This document shows positions 47,469-56,929 of a stretch of 64,000 bases of DNA, in pieces. This DNA is from Flavimarina sp. Hel_I_48 (lineage in GTDB: Bacteria > Bacteroidota > Bacteroidia > Flavobacteriales > Flavobacteriaceae): the NCBI RefSeq assembly GCF_000733945.1, contig NZ_JPOL01000002.1, positions 3,473,001-3,537,000 of the forward strand, in the 5' to 3' direction. The notes beneath the pieces were generated by a model that did no database searches, had not been told where the DNA came from, and saw nothing but the letters and a program-made list of their open reading frames with translations. Each line of letters begins with the position of its first letter. Position 1 is the first letter of the stretch. The position numbers and the translations under genes were made by a program.

Positions 47469-48563
47469 ATGTATATAACAAAGAAAATCGCCGCAGAAAT
47501 TGAAGCTGCAGCACCTATAGAAGGTAAATTTCCGAAAGAGCAGCTGGAAATATTGGGTAAATGCGGACTCATGAAAGCTATTATTCCTGAAGAATATGGA
47601 GGTGAGGGGATAGGTATGCTTAAAAATACAGCCGCTTTTTTGAATATTCTCAAGGTGATTGGAACGCTGGATCTCTCACTGGGACGTATTTTTGAAGGTC
47701 ATTTTAATACCCTTTTTATAATCGCTCTTTATGGATCTGAAGAGAGCAAGCAGTACTATTTTGATAAAGCGCTAAAGAGCGAATTTTTTGGGGTATGGAA
47801 CACTGATCAGTTCAATGATCCGGTTCGTATGGAAAACAAAGGGAATTTTCATGCCTTAAAAGGTAAAAAAATATTCTGCTCTGGTGGAAGGTCTATTCAA
47901 AACGCACTCATAAGTACATTCAATGGGGGAGTTCCTCAATTACTGGTTGTTCACCTGGATGATTTGGATGCAGGAGCAGAAGATACTTCAAGTTGGAATC
48001 CTATGGGCATGTGCAGTTCTGTAAGCACAACAATAAACTTTGATGGCTATACGCTTGAAAACATACAATTAATAGGCAATCCAGGGGATTATTTTAAAGA
48101 GCCTTATTTCAATACGGGTTCCGTGCGGTTCGCCTCGGTACAGTTGGGCGGAGCCTTTTCAATGGCCTCCAGTGCAATTTCCCATTTGACATCCCTGGGG
48201 CGTCACAACGATACCATACAAAAAGCCCGAATCGCTCAAATTGCGATAGCACTTGAAAGTGGGGATCAATGGATTCAAAAAACCGGGGAAATCATAGATA
48301 ATAAAGAACTTGAAGATAATTTCAAGATCCATCAGGCCAACATGCTTCGGTGCGCCATTCTTGAAATCTGCACGGAGGTCATGCACTTAGCGGAAAGGGC
48401 CGTAGGATTACAAGGTTTTATGCGATCCCATAAAATGGAAAAACTACACAGGGATCTTTCGGTTTATTTAAAGCAACCTGGTCCGGATGCCGCGCTTCAG
48501 CGTGTAGGGGAGTGGGTTTTCAATGAAGATTTAAAATATTTGTCTCCTGAGGAAACGGTATAA
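47469..48563 (+). CDS. Acyl-CoA dehydrogenase-like protein of the glycan cluster
   Basis: The 364-residue protein resembles acyl-CoA dehydrogenases: AIIPEEYGGEGIGMLKNTAA near the N-terminus, a central beta domain (FFGVWNTDQFND, LKGKKIFCSGG) and a C-terminal helical bundle (ALESGDQWIQKTG, GLQGFMRSHKMEKLHRDLSV). The usual catalytic Glu cannot be placed with certainty. Such homologues sit beside PIG-L/methyltransferase and glycosyltransferase genes in other bacteria, so it probably modifies a lipid or sugar rather than taking part in beta-oxidation. Confidence 0.8.
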   Translation: MYITKKIAAEIEAAAPIEGKFPKEQLEILGKCGLMKAIIPEEYGGEGIGMLKNTAAFLNILKVIGTLDLSLGRIFEGHFNTLFIIALYGSEESKQYYFDKALKSEFFGVWNTDQFNDPVRMENKGNFHALKGKKIFCSGGRSIQNALISTFNGGVPQLLVVHLDDLDAGAEDTSSWNPMGMCSSVSTTINFDGYTLENIQLIGNPGDYFKEPYFNTGSVRFASVQLGGAFSMASSAISHLTSLGRHNDTIQKARIAQIAIALESGDQWIQKTGEIIDNKELEDNFKIHQANMLRCAILEICTEVMHLAERAVGLQGFMRSHKMEKLHRDLSVYLKQPGPDAALQRVGEWVFNEDLKYLSPEETV

Positions 48564-49562
48564 TCTGAAAAAGGCAATATATAATAGCAGGTTATCCTGG
48601 TAATTTCATTTAGGGGGCACAAGATAACGAGGAAAAATCACCGATTTTCCGCTTAAAATCGACATTTAGAACGTTGAAAAAGCTTGATTTTAACAGTTTT
48701 CTGGGACCAATATCTTTTTTGTTTCAGTTTAATTCTAAATAAATATTCAGGATTTAAGGGCTTTTAATAAAACCAGAGAAATCCATTTCAAAATTACGAC
48801 TTCTTTCTGTCCGACAGGTAAAAAGAGAATCTGTTGAAAAAGTTATATTTGGTATTTAGTAAAGACTTTTTTTTGATATCTTATAAGACGCCGCGTTTAC
48901 ATGAATTTTGTCTCCTATTAATTTCAATTTTGCGCTTAATTCCTTTAAATCGCTTTCTTGAAGTTTGTTTTTTTTTGCTATTGAGCTCTATTTTAGAGAT
49001 TGTAGTCAGGAGCTATAGAATCAGTGGTCAGGAAAAACCCACGGGAGTCATGCTGTCCGTCGCATTTGAACTTTTGCCATAGGTTAAACTCCTGGCCTTG
49101 TTATTATTAGTGTTTTACGGGATCAGTATTGAAATGAAATTAGAATAGCTTTTTACATTGTTAATGTTGCAGAACTGCTGCTGCTTTGCAAAATGTATAG
49201 GGGCCAGTTGAGTTACAGGTTTGTTGTTCAGGTCTTGCGTCAAAGCATTAGTAGCGCGGTTTTATTAGATATATTCTTCCGGGCCTGCTTTATAAGGATT
49301 GTCATAAAGATTTCATTACAGTATTTCCGGGACATTATGTAAACCTATTTTGATCAATTCTCAAATAAGCAAAAGTATGTGGTAAAGCTCTTATTTTAAT
49401 TTATTTAGTTAAACTTAAATACTTAGGGTAATGGAAAATTGTCTGAATTTCTATATTTTTCAAGCTCAGATGTAGCGCTTTTTATAAAGAGAAGGGATCT
49501 GGACCATTAAAAAGTAAATGATCAATATGAGTTATAGTTATCCAACTTGCTATACTATCTAA
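48564..49562. other. 999-bp stretch between the two glycan clusters, no supported gene
   Basis: AT-rich. The only long frame (48834-49082, TTG start, 82 codons) is hydrophobic but has no recognised domain and may be chance. No terminator hairpin, repeat or exact TAnnTTTG element is evident before the gene at 49563. It may be a decayed gene region or a long leader. Confidence 0.4.
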
Positions 49563-50648
49563 ATGAATGAAATTTACGTTACTAAAACCTATTTACCTGA
49601 AAGAGAAAAATACGATGAGATTCTCGATAAAATCTGGCAAACCAATTATGTTACTAACCATGGACCCTACGGGGAAAAGCTAGAAAGTGCCCTCTCAAAT
49701 TATTTAGATTGCCCACATGTGCACTGGCTTTCTAATGGCACCGTTGCACTGCAGCTCGCTATACACTGTCTCAATTTAAAAGGCGAAATACTTACAACCC
49801 CCTTTACTTATGTGGCAACGGCAAATAGCATTATGTGGGAAAAATGCACTCCTGTGTTTGTAGATATTGATCCGCATACTTTTGCAATAGATCATAAAGA
49901 ATTAAAGAAACATATTACTTCCCGTACTTCGGCGATACTGGCGGTGCATATTTACGGGTATCCTGCCCCGGTAAAAGAACTTCAAGAATTTTCTGATGAA
50001 CATAACTTAAAACTTATCTACGATGGCGCACACGCCTTTGGCAGTTTCTACACAGGTAAGTCGCTTGCTAACTTTGGCGATATTACCACGCTGAGTTTTC
50101 ACGCTACAAAAGTTTTTCACACGATAGAGGGCGGCGCAGTCGTCACAAATATCGAAGAACTTTCAGAATGTCTCAGTTTAGGCGCTACGCACGGCCACCG
50201 TTATGAAGAGTATATTCAAGAAGGAATCAATGCAAAAAATTCTGAATTGCATGCTGGTATTGGTCTTCTGAATTTAAAAAACTTCCAACACATCGTAAAT
50301 GGAAGAAAAAAGGTTTTTGAACATTATTTATCCCATCTCAATGCTACGGTACTTTATATTTTAAAGCCAGATTATTTTGAAGATTTTACCTATAATTATG
50401 CCTATTTCCCGGTAGTTTTCCCATCGGAAATGATACTGCTGCAGGCAGAAAAATCTTTAAATAAGGAGAATATATTTCCCAGGCGCTATTTTTATCCTGC
50501 CCTCAATACGCTTCCCTATCTCAATACATCTTCCTGTCCCGTGGCCGAAGATATCTCCAAACGAATTCTTTGCTTACCGCTCTATCATGATTTGCCCCTG
50601 GCAGATGTTGATCGTATTTCGATCATTTTGAAAAAGAATTTGCCATGA
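49563..50648 (+). CDS. DegT/DnrJ/EryC1-family sugar aminotransferase
   Basis: The 361-residue PLP enzyme has NYVTNHGPYGEKLESALSNY, a glycine/Thr region for phosphate (LSNGTVALQLAIHCLNLKGE), VDIDPHTFAIDHKEL, YDGAHAFGSF (Asp to the pyridine N) and the Lys in LSFHATKVFHTIEGG. It transfers an amino group to a keto-sugar nucleotide. The ATG overlap of 4 bp with the next gene starts a tight run of six genes. Confidence 0.92.
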   Translation: MNEIYVTKTYLPEREKYDEILDKIWQTNYVTNHGPYGEKLESALSNYLDCPHVHWLSNGTVALQLAIHCLNLKGEILTTPFTYVATANSIMWEKCTPVFVDIDPHTFAIDHKELKKHITSRTSAILAVHIYGYPAPVKELQEFSDEHNLKLIYDGAHAFGSFYTGKSLANFGDITTLSFHATKVFHTIEGGAVVTNIEELSECLSLGATHGHRYEEYIQEGINAKNSELHAGIGLLNLKNFQHIVNGRKKVFEHYLSHLNATVLYILKPDYFEDFTYNYAYFPVVFPSEMILLQAEKSLNKENIFPRRYFYPALNTLPYLNTSSCPVAEDISKRILCLPLYHDLPLADVDRISIILKKNLP

Positions 50649-51355
50649 AGATAGCGGTTATGCAACCTTACATTTTCCCCTATGTTGGCTATTTCCAACT
50701 CATACAGGCGGTGGACACATTTGTTTTCTTTGATGACGTACAATTTAAAAGGCGCAGTTATATTACGCGCAATTCCATATTGATAAATGATAAGGCCAAT
50801 ACCTTTTCCATACCGGTACAAAAAGCAAATCGAGATGCAAACATCAATGAAATAGCACTTCATGAAGAAACATTCAATAGCTGGGCAGAAAAGTTTTTGA
50901 AGTCTTTGCACCACGCTTATGCCAAAGCCCCTTACTTTGAGTCTGTTTTTAAGCTCATTCAGGGGGTTTTTAAAGAAGGTTCGGCAGATATTGCCAGTCT
51001 TACCAAGCGCTCCATTCAGAAAACCTGTCAATACCTCAATCTTAAAACGGAATTTAAAAGCAGTGCCTCCATACCCTATGAAAAATCTGGGGATGGCCAG
51101 GATAAAATACTATCCATCTGTGGTTTTTTAGAGGCCAATACCTATATAAATGCCATAAACGGAAGGGATTTATATAATTCAGAGGCATTTGAGAAAAAAG
51201 GGACAAATTTGTTATTTTTAGAACCAAATGTGGCAAAATATGAACAGTTCTCGGCAAATTTTACTTCACATTTATCTATTATAGATATGATGATGTTTCT
51301 GTCACCTCAGGAAATCGCAGCGCATTTAAAACAATACCAACTTATAACCGATTAA
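50645..51355 (+). CDS. WbqC-like family protein
   Basis: The 236-residue protein begins MKIAVMQPYIFPYVGYFQLI, then FVFFDDVQFKRRSYITRN and IPVQKANRDANINE, the WbqC family (PF08889-type) signature. Members occur in O-antigen and glycan clusters and are thought to modify amino sugars, but the reaction is not established. It overlaps the aminotransferase gene by 4 bp. Confidence 0.9.
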   Translation: MKIAVMQPYIFPYVGYFQLIQAVDTFVFFDDVQFKRRSYITRNSILINDKANTFSIPVQKANRDANINEIALHEETFNSWAEKFLKSLHHAYAKAPYFESVFKLIQGVFKEGSADIASLTKRSIQKTCQYLNLKTEFKSSASIPYEKSGDGQDKILSICGFLEANTYINAINGRDLYNSEAFEKKGTNLLFLEPNVAKYEQFSANFTSHLSIIDMMMFLSPQEIAAHLKQYQLITD

Positions 51356-51367
51356 AGTAATCTATTC

Positions 51368-52063
51368 ATGCATGAACAACAATCCAAAAAAATAGTAGTC
51401 TTTGGCGAAAGCCAGTTGGCAAGCCTCGCCCATTTTTATTTTAAGCATGACAGTCCGCATGAGGTGGTCGCGTTTACCGTAGACGGGGATTACAGAACCG
51501 GGGAAACGTTTGAAGACTTACCTTTGGTTGATTTTGAAAACGTACATAATCTTTATCCACCTTCAGAATTTGCTATGTTTTTGCCTATAAGTTTTAAGCG
51601 TATGAATTACCTGCGCAGGGAAAAATTTGAAAAGGCAAAAGAAATGGGTTACAGTTGTATCAGCTATGTCAGCTCAAAAGCGACTACCTGGCCCGGACTC
51701 GATATTGGCGAGAATTGTTTCATATTTGAGGATAATACTATTCAGCCCTTTACAAAAATTGGCGATAATTGTATTCTCTGGAGCGGTAATCATATAGGCC
51801 ATCATACCCAGATAGGTAACCATGTTTTCATTACCAGTCATGTGGTCATTAGTGGTGCGTGTACCATAAAAGATCATACTTTTTTTGGGGTGAACGCTAC
51901 CGTGCGGGATGAAACGATCATAGCAGAAGGTACGTTAGTCGCCATGGGCGCGAATATCATTAAAGATACCGAAGCCCACGGAATATATATGGGCGCGAAA
52001 GCGACCAAACATGACAAAAAAAGTATTGATTTAGACAGTCTTTCACATAAAAGCGGCGGGTAA
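51368..52063 (+). CDS. NeuD/PglD-like sugar O/N-acetyltransferase
   Basis: The 231-residue protein has an N-terminal Rossmann-like part (KKIVVFGESQLASLAHFYFK) and a left-handed beta helix from about residue 110 (IGENCFIFEDNTIQPFTKIG, then IGHHTQIGNHVFITSHVVIS), with the catalytic His in this second stretch. It uses acetyl-CoA to acylate an amino sugar. The ATG of the next gene overlaps its last base. Confidence 0.87.
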   Translation: MHEQQSKKIVVFGESQLASLAHFYFKHDSPHEVVAFTVDGDYRTGETFEDLPLVDFENVHNLYPPSEFAMFLPISFKRMNYLRREKFEKAKEMGYSCISYVSSKATTWPGLDIGENCFIFEDNTIQPFTKIGDNCILWSGNHIGHHTQIGNHVFITSHVVISGACTIKDHTFFGVNATVRDETIIAEGTLVAMGANIIKDTEAHGIYMGAKATKHDKKSIDLDSLSHKSGG

Positions 52064-52998
52064 TGGGATGGAATAAAAAAGGATGTATTTTCAAGATCGA
52101 AGACTATGATATCCCGTGGGCAAAAACACATGCCTGTGTACCCACTGCGCACCTTTTAGATAAGGAAACCATTCGTATTTACTACGCGCCACGGAATGAA
52201 AAAGGGCAAAGTATACCCACATTTTTTGATGTTTCGGCAACAGATCCCCGGGAGGTGAAATATGTGCATAAGGAACCTATTATGCACCTGGGTGACTTGG
52301 GAACTTTTGATGATGGGGGGATCATGCCTTGTTGTACGTTAAAGGTAGGTGGAAAGATATATCTGTATTATGTGGGGTGGAATCCCAGTGCTTCTGTACC
52401 TTATCGCAATGCCATAGGTCTGGCGATTAGTGATGATAATGGGATGACTTTTCGTCGGCCATTTCCCGGGGCGCTAGTGGATCGCAACAGGACGGAACCT
52501 TATTTTACCGCTTCGCCCTGGATTATGCGTGAGTCTGCCGAAAACTGGCACATGTGGTATGCCAGCAGTACCGGCTTTGTCACCATAAATGGAAAGGTGG
52601 AACCCATCTATATTATCAAATATGCGCATTCTAAAAATGGGGTGGACTGGCAGCGGGACAATATAACCTGTATTACGCCAGAAAGCGCTGAAGAGGCAAA
52701 TGCACGTGCCACTGTATTCAAAGAAAATGGAATATACCACATGTGGTACGCTTACCGTGGCAGTCGTGATTTTAGAGATGGAGCGGGTGCTTATCGTCTG
52801 GGCTATGCGCAATCCAATGACGCCATAAACTGGGAGCGAAGGGATGAGAATGCGGGTATAAAATACAGCAAAACGGGTTGGGACAGCACTATGCAAACCT
52901 ACCCGTGTATCCTAAATACGGGTAGTTCACGCTATCTTTTCTATAACGGAAATGGTTTTGGCGCAGCTGGAATCGGTTTTGCCGTTTGGGAAGACTAA
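52063..52998 (+). CDS. Five-bladed beta-propeller glycosidase-like protein
   Basis: The 311-residue protein repeats the pattern of GH43/GH32-type propellers: KIYLYYVGWNPSASVPY, NWHMWYASSTGFVT, GIYHMWYAYRGSRDF and RYLFYNGNGFGAAGIGFAVW. There is no signal peptide, so it is probably cytosolic and part of sugar modification or recognition rather than polymer breakdown. The catalytic residues cannot be named. Confidence 0.75.
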   Translation: MGWNKKGCIFKIEDYDIPWAKTHACVPTAHLLDKETIRIYYAPRNEKGQSIPTFFDVSATDPREVKYVHKEPIMHLGDLGTFDDGGIMPCCTLKVGGKIYLYYVGWNPSASVPYRNAIGLAISDDNGMTFRRPFPGALVDRNRTEPYFTASPWIMRESAENWHMWYASSTGFVTINGKVEPIYIIKYAHSKNGVDWQRDNITCITPESAEEANARATVFKENGIYHMWYAYRGSRDFRDGAGAYRLGYAQSNDAINWERRDENAGIKYSKTGWDSTMQTYPCILNTGSSRYLFYNGNGFGAAGIGFAVWED

Positions 52999-53010
52999 AA
53001 TTGAGATGAA

Positions 53011-53697
53011 ATGACAAATAACCAACGTACGACACCTGATATAAAAATTATAGATTTTGACAAAGAGGAATTTCCTTTTCATAAGATCATTGCAGATTAT
53101 ATTGATACTACAGCATTAGATTCCCTTAGTAGCGCTAATATGACACCGGAAGGGACTAATTCTTATTACAAGAATATGGAGCAACATCCCATCTTCAAGA
53201 AAATGTATCAGAAGTTGGGCGGCGATGAAGGTCAATGGTTTTATAAACTTTACCAGCGATTTATAGTAGAGGTCATCCGGCCGCATTACAACGAGGCCAT
53301 TTATTATCAACGTAAACCTTCCCATAGAATTTTATTTAAGGACATAAAAGGGGAGGCGCGCTTTCATAAGGATAGCGATTATGGGCATAGCAGTGATGAG
53401 GTCAATTACTGGTTACCGCAGACAGAGGCATTTGAAACAAATTCCATCTGGATTGAGCAACATTTGGAAAAGGGGGATTATGAACCCGTTTCCCTGAAAG
53501 TAGGGCAGTGTCTTCAATTCAACGGGGCCAATTTTAGACATGGTGCGTTTCGCAATTCCACCGGAAAAACCCGTGTTTCTTTTGATTTCCGAATAATTCC
53601 TGCCACAAAAATGAAAACGGAAGCACTCAACGATGCAAACGAAGCTGGAGATAATCCCGTAATGTCAAACGCTCATAAATTTGTTCTCTGTGAATAA
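53011..53697 (+). CDS. StrG-like 2-oxoglutarate/Fe(II) oxygenase
   Basis: The 228-residue protein has the metal triad of 2OG-Fe(II) oxygenases: His and Asp in GEARFHKDSDYGH, and a distal His in NFRHGAFRNSTGKTRVSFDF with the Arg that holds 2-oxoglutarate. It resembles StrG-type proteins of aminoglycoside and polysaccharide clusters. It probably hydroxylates a nucleotide sugar or attached group. The stop overlaps the next gene. Confidence 0.8.
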   Translation: MTNNQRTTPDIKIIDFDKEEFPFHKIIADYIDTTALDSLSSANMTPEGTNSYYKNMEQHPIFKKMYQKLGGDEGQWFYKLYQRFIVEVIRPHYNEAIYYQRKPSHRILFKDIKGEARFHKDSDYGHSSDEVNYWLPQTEAFETNSIWIEQHLEKGDYEPVSLKVGQCLQFNGANFRHGAFRNSTGKTRVSFDFRIIPATKMKTEALNDANEAGDNPVMSNAHKFVLCE

Positions 53698-54676
53698 ATC
53701 TACCAATAATTCCACATTGAGCGCAAAGCCGCTGGTAAGCATCTCTATAATTACCTACAACCATAAGGATTTTATTGTAGATGCAATAGAAAGCGTACTC
53801 ATGCAAGAGGTGAATTTTGAGTATGAGATTATCATTGGCGACGATTTTTCAAACGACGGTACTCAGGATATTTTGAAGGATTATGAACAAAGATATCCCG
53901 ATAAAATTCAGTTGATCCTTCATCCCCGTGATTATGACTGCATTCCCGGAAGAATAAATAACATCACAAATCTTTACGCATGCAGAGGGAAATATATCGC
54001 CATGTTAGATGGTGATGATTCCTGGCTGAGCACTGATAAGTTACAGAAACAAGTCAATTTCCTTGAAGAAAATGAAGATTTTGCCGTAAGTTTTCATGAT
54101 ATGATGCTCTACTATCAAAATGGAACTATAGTGAAGCATAGCAGTAAAATCGCGCACTATGATCAGGGGAAAACCGTTTTTACGTATAAGGACGTACTTT
54201 CCGGCTGGTTTATTCAAACGAGTTCACTCCTGTTTAGAAATCATCGTATAGGGGAGTTTCCAGATTGGTTTTGGGAAATCTATAGTGCCGATTATGCCAT
54301 ACAACTACTGGCTGCACGCCATGGTAAATTGAAATACTTTCCAGATCTTTTTGCAAAGCGCAACTACCATCCACAAAGTTTTACCGCTACCCAAAATACG
54401 ACCCAGACGCATTTGCAAAGGAGAAAAAAAGAATTGATATTTTTTGAAAAGTATTTTCCGGGATATAAAGCGTATCAGGATTACGGTCAGGGCAAGAACC
54501 GGCTCAAAGATGCATTAAGAAATTTAAAAGAAAAACAACTATCCCATTTCCCAGGCAACTTAACCGGAAGTTTAGTTCATTTGGGCAAGTTCGTTTTTAA
54601 CAAAGATTTTTCGATTTTAGAAAAAGTGGAGATTATTGACGTTGATTTTATTAAAAAATGGAAGAAAAAATCTTAA
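53681..54676 (+). CDS. Family 2 glycosyltransferase
   Basis: The 331-residue protein has LVSISIITYNHKDFIVDAIE, EIIIGDDFSNDGTQDIL, the Asp motif YIAMLDGDDSWL and ADYAIQLLAARHGKLKYFPD. The frame opens with TTG at 53681; GTG at 53690 may be used instead, overlapping the previous stop by 8 bp. It ends the plus-strand run; the next genes are convergent, 16 bp away. Confidence 0.9.
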   Translation: MFSVNKSTNNSTLSAKPLVSISIITYNHKDFIVDAIESVLMQEVNFEYEIIIGDDFSNDGTQDILKDYEQRYPDKIQLILHPRDYDCIPGRINNITNLYACRGKYIAMLDGDDSWLSTDKLQKQVNFLEENEDFAVSFHDMMLYYQNGTIVKHSSKIAHYDQGKTVFTYKDVLSGWFIQTSSLLFRNHRIGEFPDWFWEIYSADYAIQLLAARHGKLKYFPDLFAKRNYHPQSFTATQNTTQTHLQRRKKELIFFEKYFPGYKAYQDYGQGKNRLKDALRNLKEKQLSHFPGNLTGSLVHLGKFVFNKDFSILEKVEIIDVDFIKKWKKKS

Positions 54677-54692
54677 TTGCCCTCGTTTGAGA

Positions 54693-55823
54693 TCAGGAGA
54701 GCCGTTTGTTTAAATCATTGGCAAATGAAGCTGTAATACGGGTATAATCATAGTTTTCGGCTATGAATTTTTTTCCTGCAGCCGCGATTTTTTCCCTTTC
54801 CTGTTCATTTGCCAAATAATACGCTATTTTTTTAAGACAATCCTTTTCGTCTGTATACGTAGCAAAAATACCTGCCGGAAAAGTGCTTTCAAAATTAGGT
54901 GCCCAGCGGGTAAGTAAAAATCCGCCTACGCCCATTACTTCAAACATACGCTGATTAAAACCTATTCCGTTTGCGGTATCTACATAATCATTGAGTGAGA
55001 TTTTACTATCTAAAAAAGTCTGGTACATTTCCAGGCCGCTGGTGTATCCCTGATATGTTTTATGTAGAAAAGGAAAATCCTTCAGTTTACGGCCGTCACC
55101 ACCGTATTTCCACCAGTATCCCCACCATTTAAAGTCGGTTTTGCTGGCAATCGCATGAATAAATTCGGTGCGTTCTGTAAAATTCTGCGTACCCAGACCA
55201 CCTACAAAACTGCAATCGTATTTTTTTTCCCGGTTTTCAAGTTCCGTAGGTACCCGGATATCAAAACCCTGATCGTTGATTATCGTGTCTGTACCGTGCA
55301 GTTGAAAGAATCTTTGAAAATCTGGTTGATCTGTATAAATAAGGTCCCAGTCATTGGGATGCCACAGTTTTGGCAAGCGGGCAGAAAGACGGCTCACCAG
55401 CAGCGTATTGTGACGGTAGCGTTGCCAGAACGCAGAAGGAATAGGCTGGGAACGGACAAAAATAACATCTGGGTTAAATTTCTTAATATAGCTGTCTATG
55501 ACCTGGTCGCGGTAATAATCATATTTTCTAAAAAATTTAGCAGCGATTTTAGATTTTAACTTTAGAAGAAAGCGACCTGTTCCCAGGGTTTCCCGAGCTA
55601 CTTTTTCCAGATAAACCTTGTCCAGCAAAAAAAACTCTTCCGCTTTCCACGCACCGGTCTCGTTTAAATGATAGGTATAATAATCAGAATAATTGGAACG
55701 TAGGTTAATTAGGCGTTCCCGGTATTGCGCAAGGCTCAATTCTTCCAGATCATCCCATTCGGCAATTTTTTTTTGAAGATATTCCGGAGGATGAATAATA
55801 TCAAATTTGAGTAGTTTTTTCAT
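54693..55823 (-). CDS. CgeB/Glyco_trans_1_2-type glycosyltransferase
   Basis: The 376-residue protein ends like CgeB-type transferases: DSKISLNDYVDTANGIGFNQ, RMFEVMGVGGFLLTRWAPNF, and a final helix region (ERLANEQEREKIAAAGKKFI-like). The N-terminal half (about 1-150) is specific. It starts within the stop of the aminotransferase gene (4-bp overlap, ATGA). Confidence 0.8.
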   Translation of the reverse strand: MKKLLKFDIIHPPEYLQKKIAEWDDLEELSLAQYRERLINLRSNYSDYYTYHLNETGAWKAEEFFLLDKVYLEKVARETLGTGRFLLKLKSKIAAKFFRKYDYYRDQVIDSYIKKFNPDVIFVRSQPIPSAFWQRYRHNTLLVSRLSARLPKLWHPNDWDLIYTDQPDFQRFFQLHGTDTIINDQGFDIRVPTELENREKKYDCSFVGGLGTQNFTERTEFIHAIASKTDFKWWGYWWKYGGDGRKLKDFPFLHKTYQGYTSGLEMYQTFLDSKISLNDYVDTANGIGFNQRMFEVMGVGGFLLTRWAPNFESTFPAGIFATYTDEKDCLKKIAYYLANEQEREKIAAAGKKFIAENYDYTRITASFANDLNKRLS

Positions 55824-56929
55824 CTTTCAAAAAAAGTAGTTATACTGGAGATTACATGGTCCAGCTGTTCTTTTTCCAATTCAGCATACATAGGCAGCGA
55901 GAGTACTTCATCCTGCAAGCGTGCCGCCACTGGGAAATCAGTTTTTTTATGGTCAAAATCAGAATAACAAGGCTGAAAAGGAAGGGCTTTGGGATAGTGA
56001 ATGCCGCATTGAATATCTTGTTCCTGTAAATAGGCTTTTAAAGCATCTCTTTTTTTGGTTTTAAGAACATACAAATGCCAACTATGATACCTGTTTTCCC
56101 CCATAAGTGTCGGTAAATCAATTTCTTTTATTCCTTTCAGCCCTTCGTGATAATAGGCTGCATGTTCATTTTTCTTCTCTATCCAACCTTTCAAATATGG
56201 GATTTTTACAGACAACACGCGCGCCTGTAACGTATCCAGCCGACTGTTGCGCCCATGGATGCGATGATCGTGTTTCGTAAGCTGACCGTGATTTCCCAGC
56301 TGCCTGATCTTCAGCGCAAGCTGCTCGTCTTTAGTAAATACCGCACCGCCATCGCCATAACAACCCAGGTTTTTACCGGGATAAAAGCTGAAACTGGAAG
56401 CGGTACCAAAAGATCCCACAGGCTGTCCTTTGTAAGTGCTGCCATGCGCCTGCGCACAATCTTCTATTAAATGCAGGTTGTGTTCTTCGGAGAGTTGCAC
56501 TAAAGCATCAAGATCTGCCGGATGCCCGTAAAGGTGAACCGCGATGATGGCTTTGGTTTTTGTAGTGATCTTCTTTTTAATATCTTCAATGGAAATACAG
56601 CAACTATCAAAAGCAACATCGGCAAACACCGGGACAGCACCTGCGGTGACGACTACCTCACTGGTGGATATCCAGGTATGCGCAGGGACGATAACTTCAT
56701 CACCAGCGCTTATATTCAGAGCCTTTAACGTCATTTCCATACTGTCTGTACCGTTTGCGCAGGAAATCACATGTCCTGCGCCCACGACAGTTTTAAAATC
56801 TTCTTCAAACTGCCTGACTTCCGGACCACCTATAAAAGAGGTTTCTTCCAGAATCTGCGTGATGGCAGCGTCAATTTCTTTCTTTATGTCTTGATACTGC
56901 GCGTGCAGATCTATCATGGGAACAATCAT
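55820..56929 (-). CDS. DegT/DnrJ/EryC1-family sugar aminotransferase
   Basis: The 369-residue PLP enzyme has the start MIVPMIDLHAQYQDIKKEID, then VISCANGTDSMEMTLKAL, VFADVAFDSCCISIEDI, EDCAQAHGSTYKG and the Lys in SFSFYPGKNLGCYGDGGA. It resembles enzymes that make 3-amino-3,6-dideoxyhexoses (FdtB/QdtB group), a fit with the formyl- and acetyltransferases nearby. It overlaps the formyltransferase gene by 4 bp. Confidence 0.92.
   Translation of the reverse strand: MIVPMIDLHAQYQDIKKEIDAAITQILEETSFIGGPEVRQFEEDFKTVVGAGHVISCANGTDSMEMTLKALNISAGDEVIVPAHTWISTSEVVVTAGAVPVFADVAFDSCCISIEDIKKKITTKTKAIIAVHLYGHPADLDALVQLSEEHNLHLIEDCAQAHGSTYKGQPVGSFGTASSFSFYPGKNLGCYGDGGAVFTKDEQLALKIRQLGNHGQLTKHDHRIHGRNSRLDTLQARVLSVKIPYLKGWIEKKNEHAAYYHEGLKGIKEIDLPTLMGENRYHSWHLYVLKTKKRDALKAYLQEQDIQCGIHYPKALPFQPCYSDFDHKKTDFPVAARLQDEVLSLPMYAELEKEQLDHVISSITTFFER

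Noticed and set aside
48834..49082. 82-codon hydrophobic frame with a TTG start
   Set aside because: No supporting start signal, family or neighbours; too weak to call a gene.
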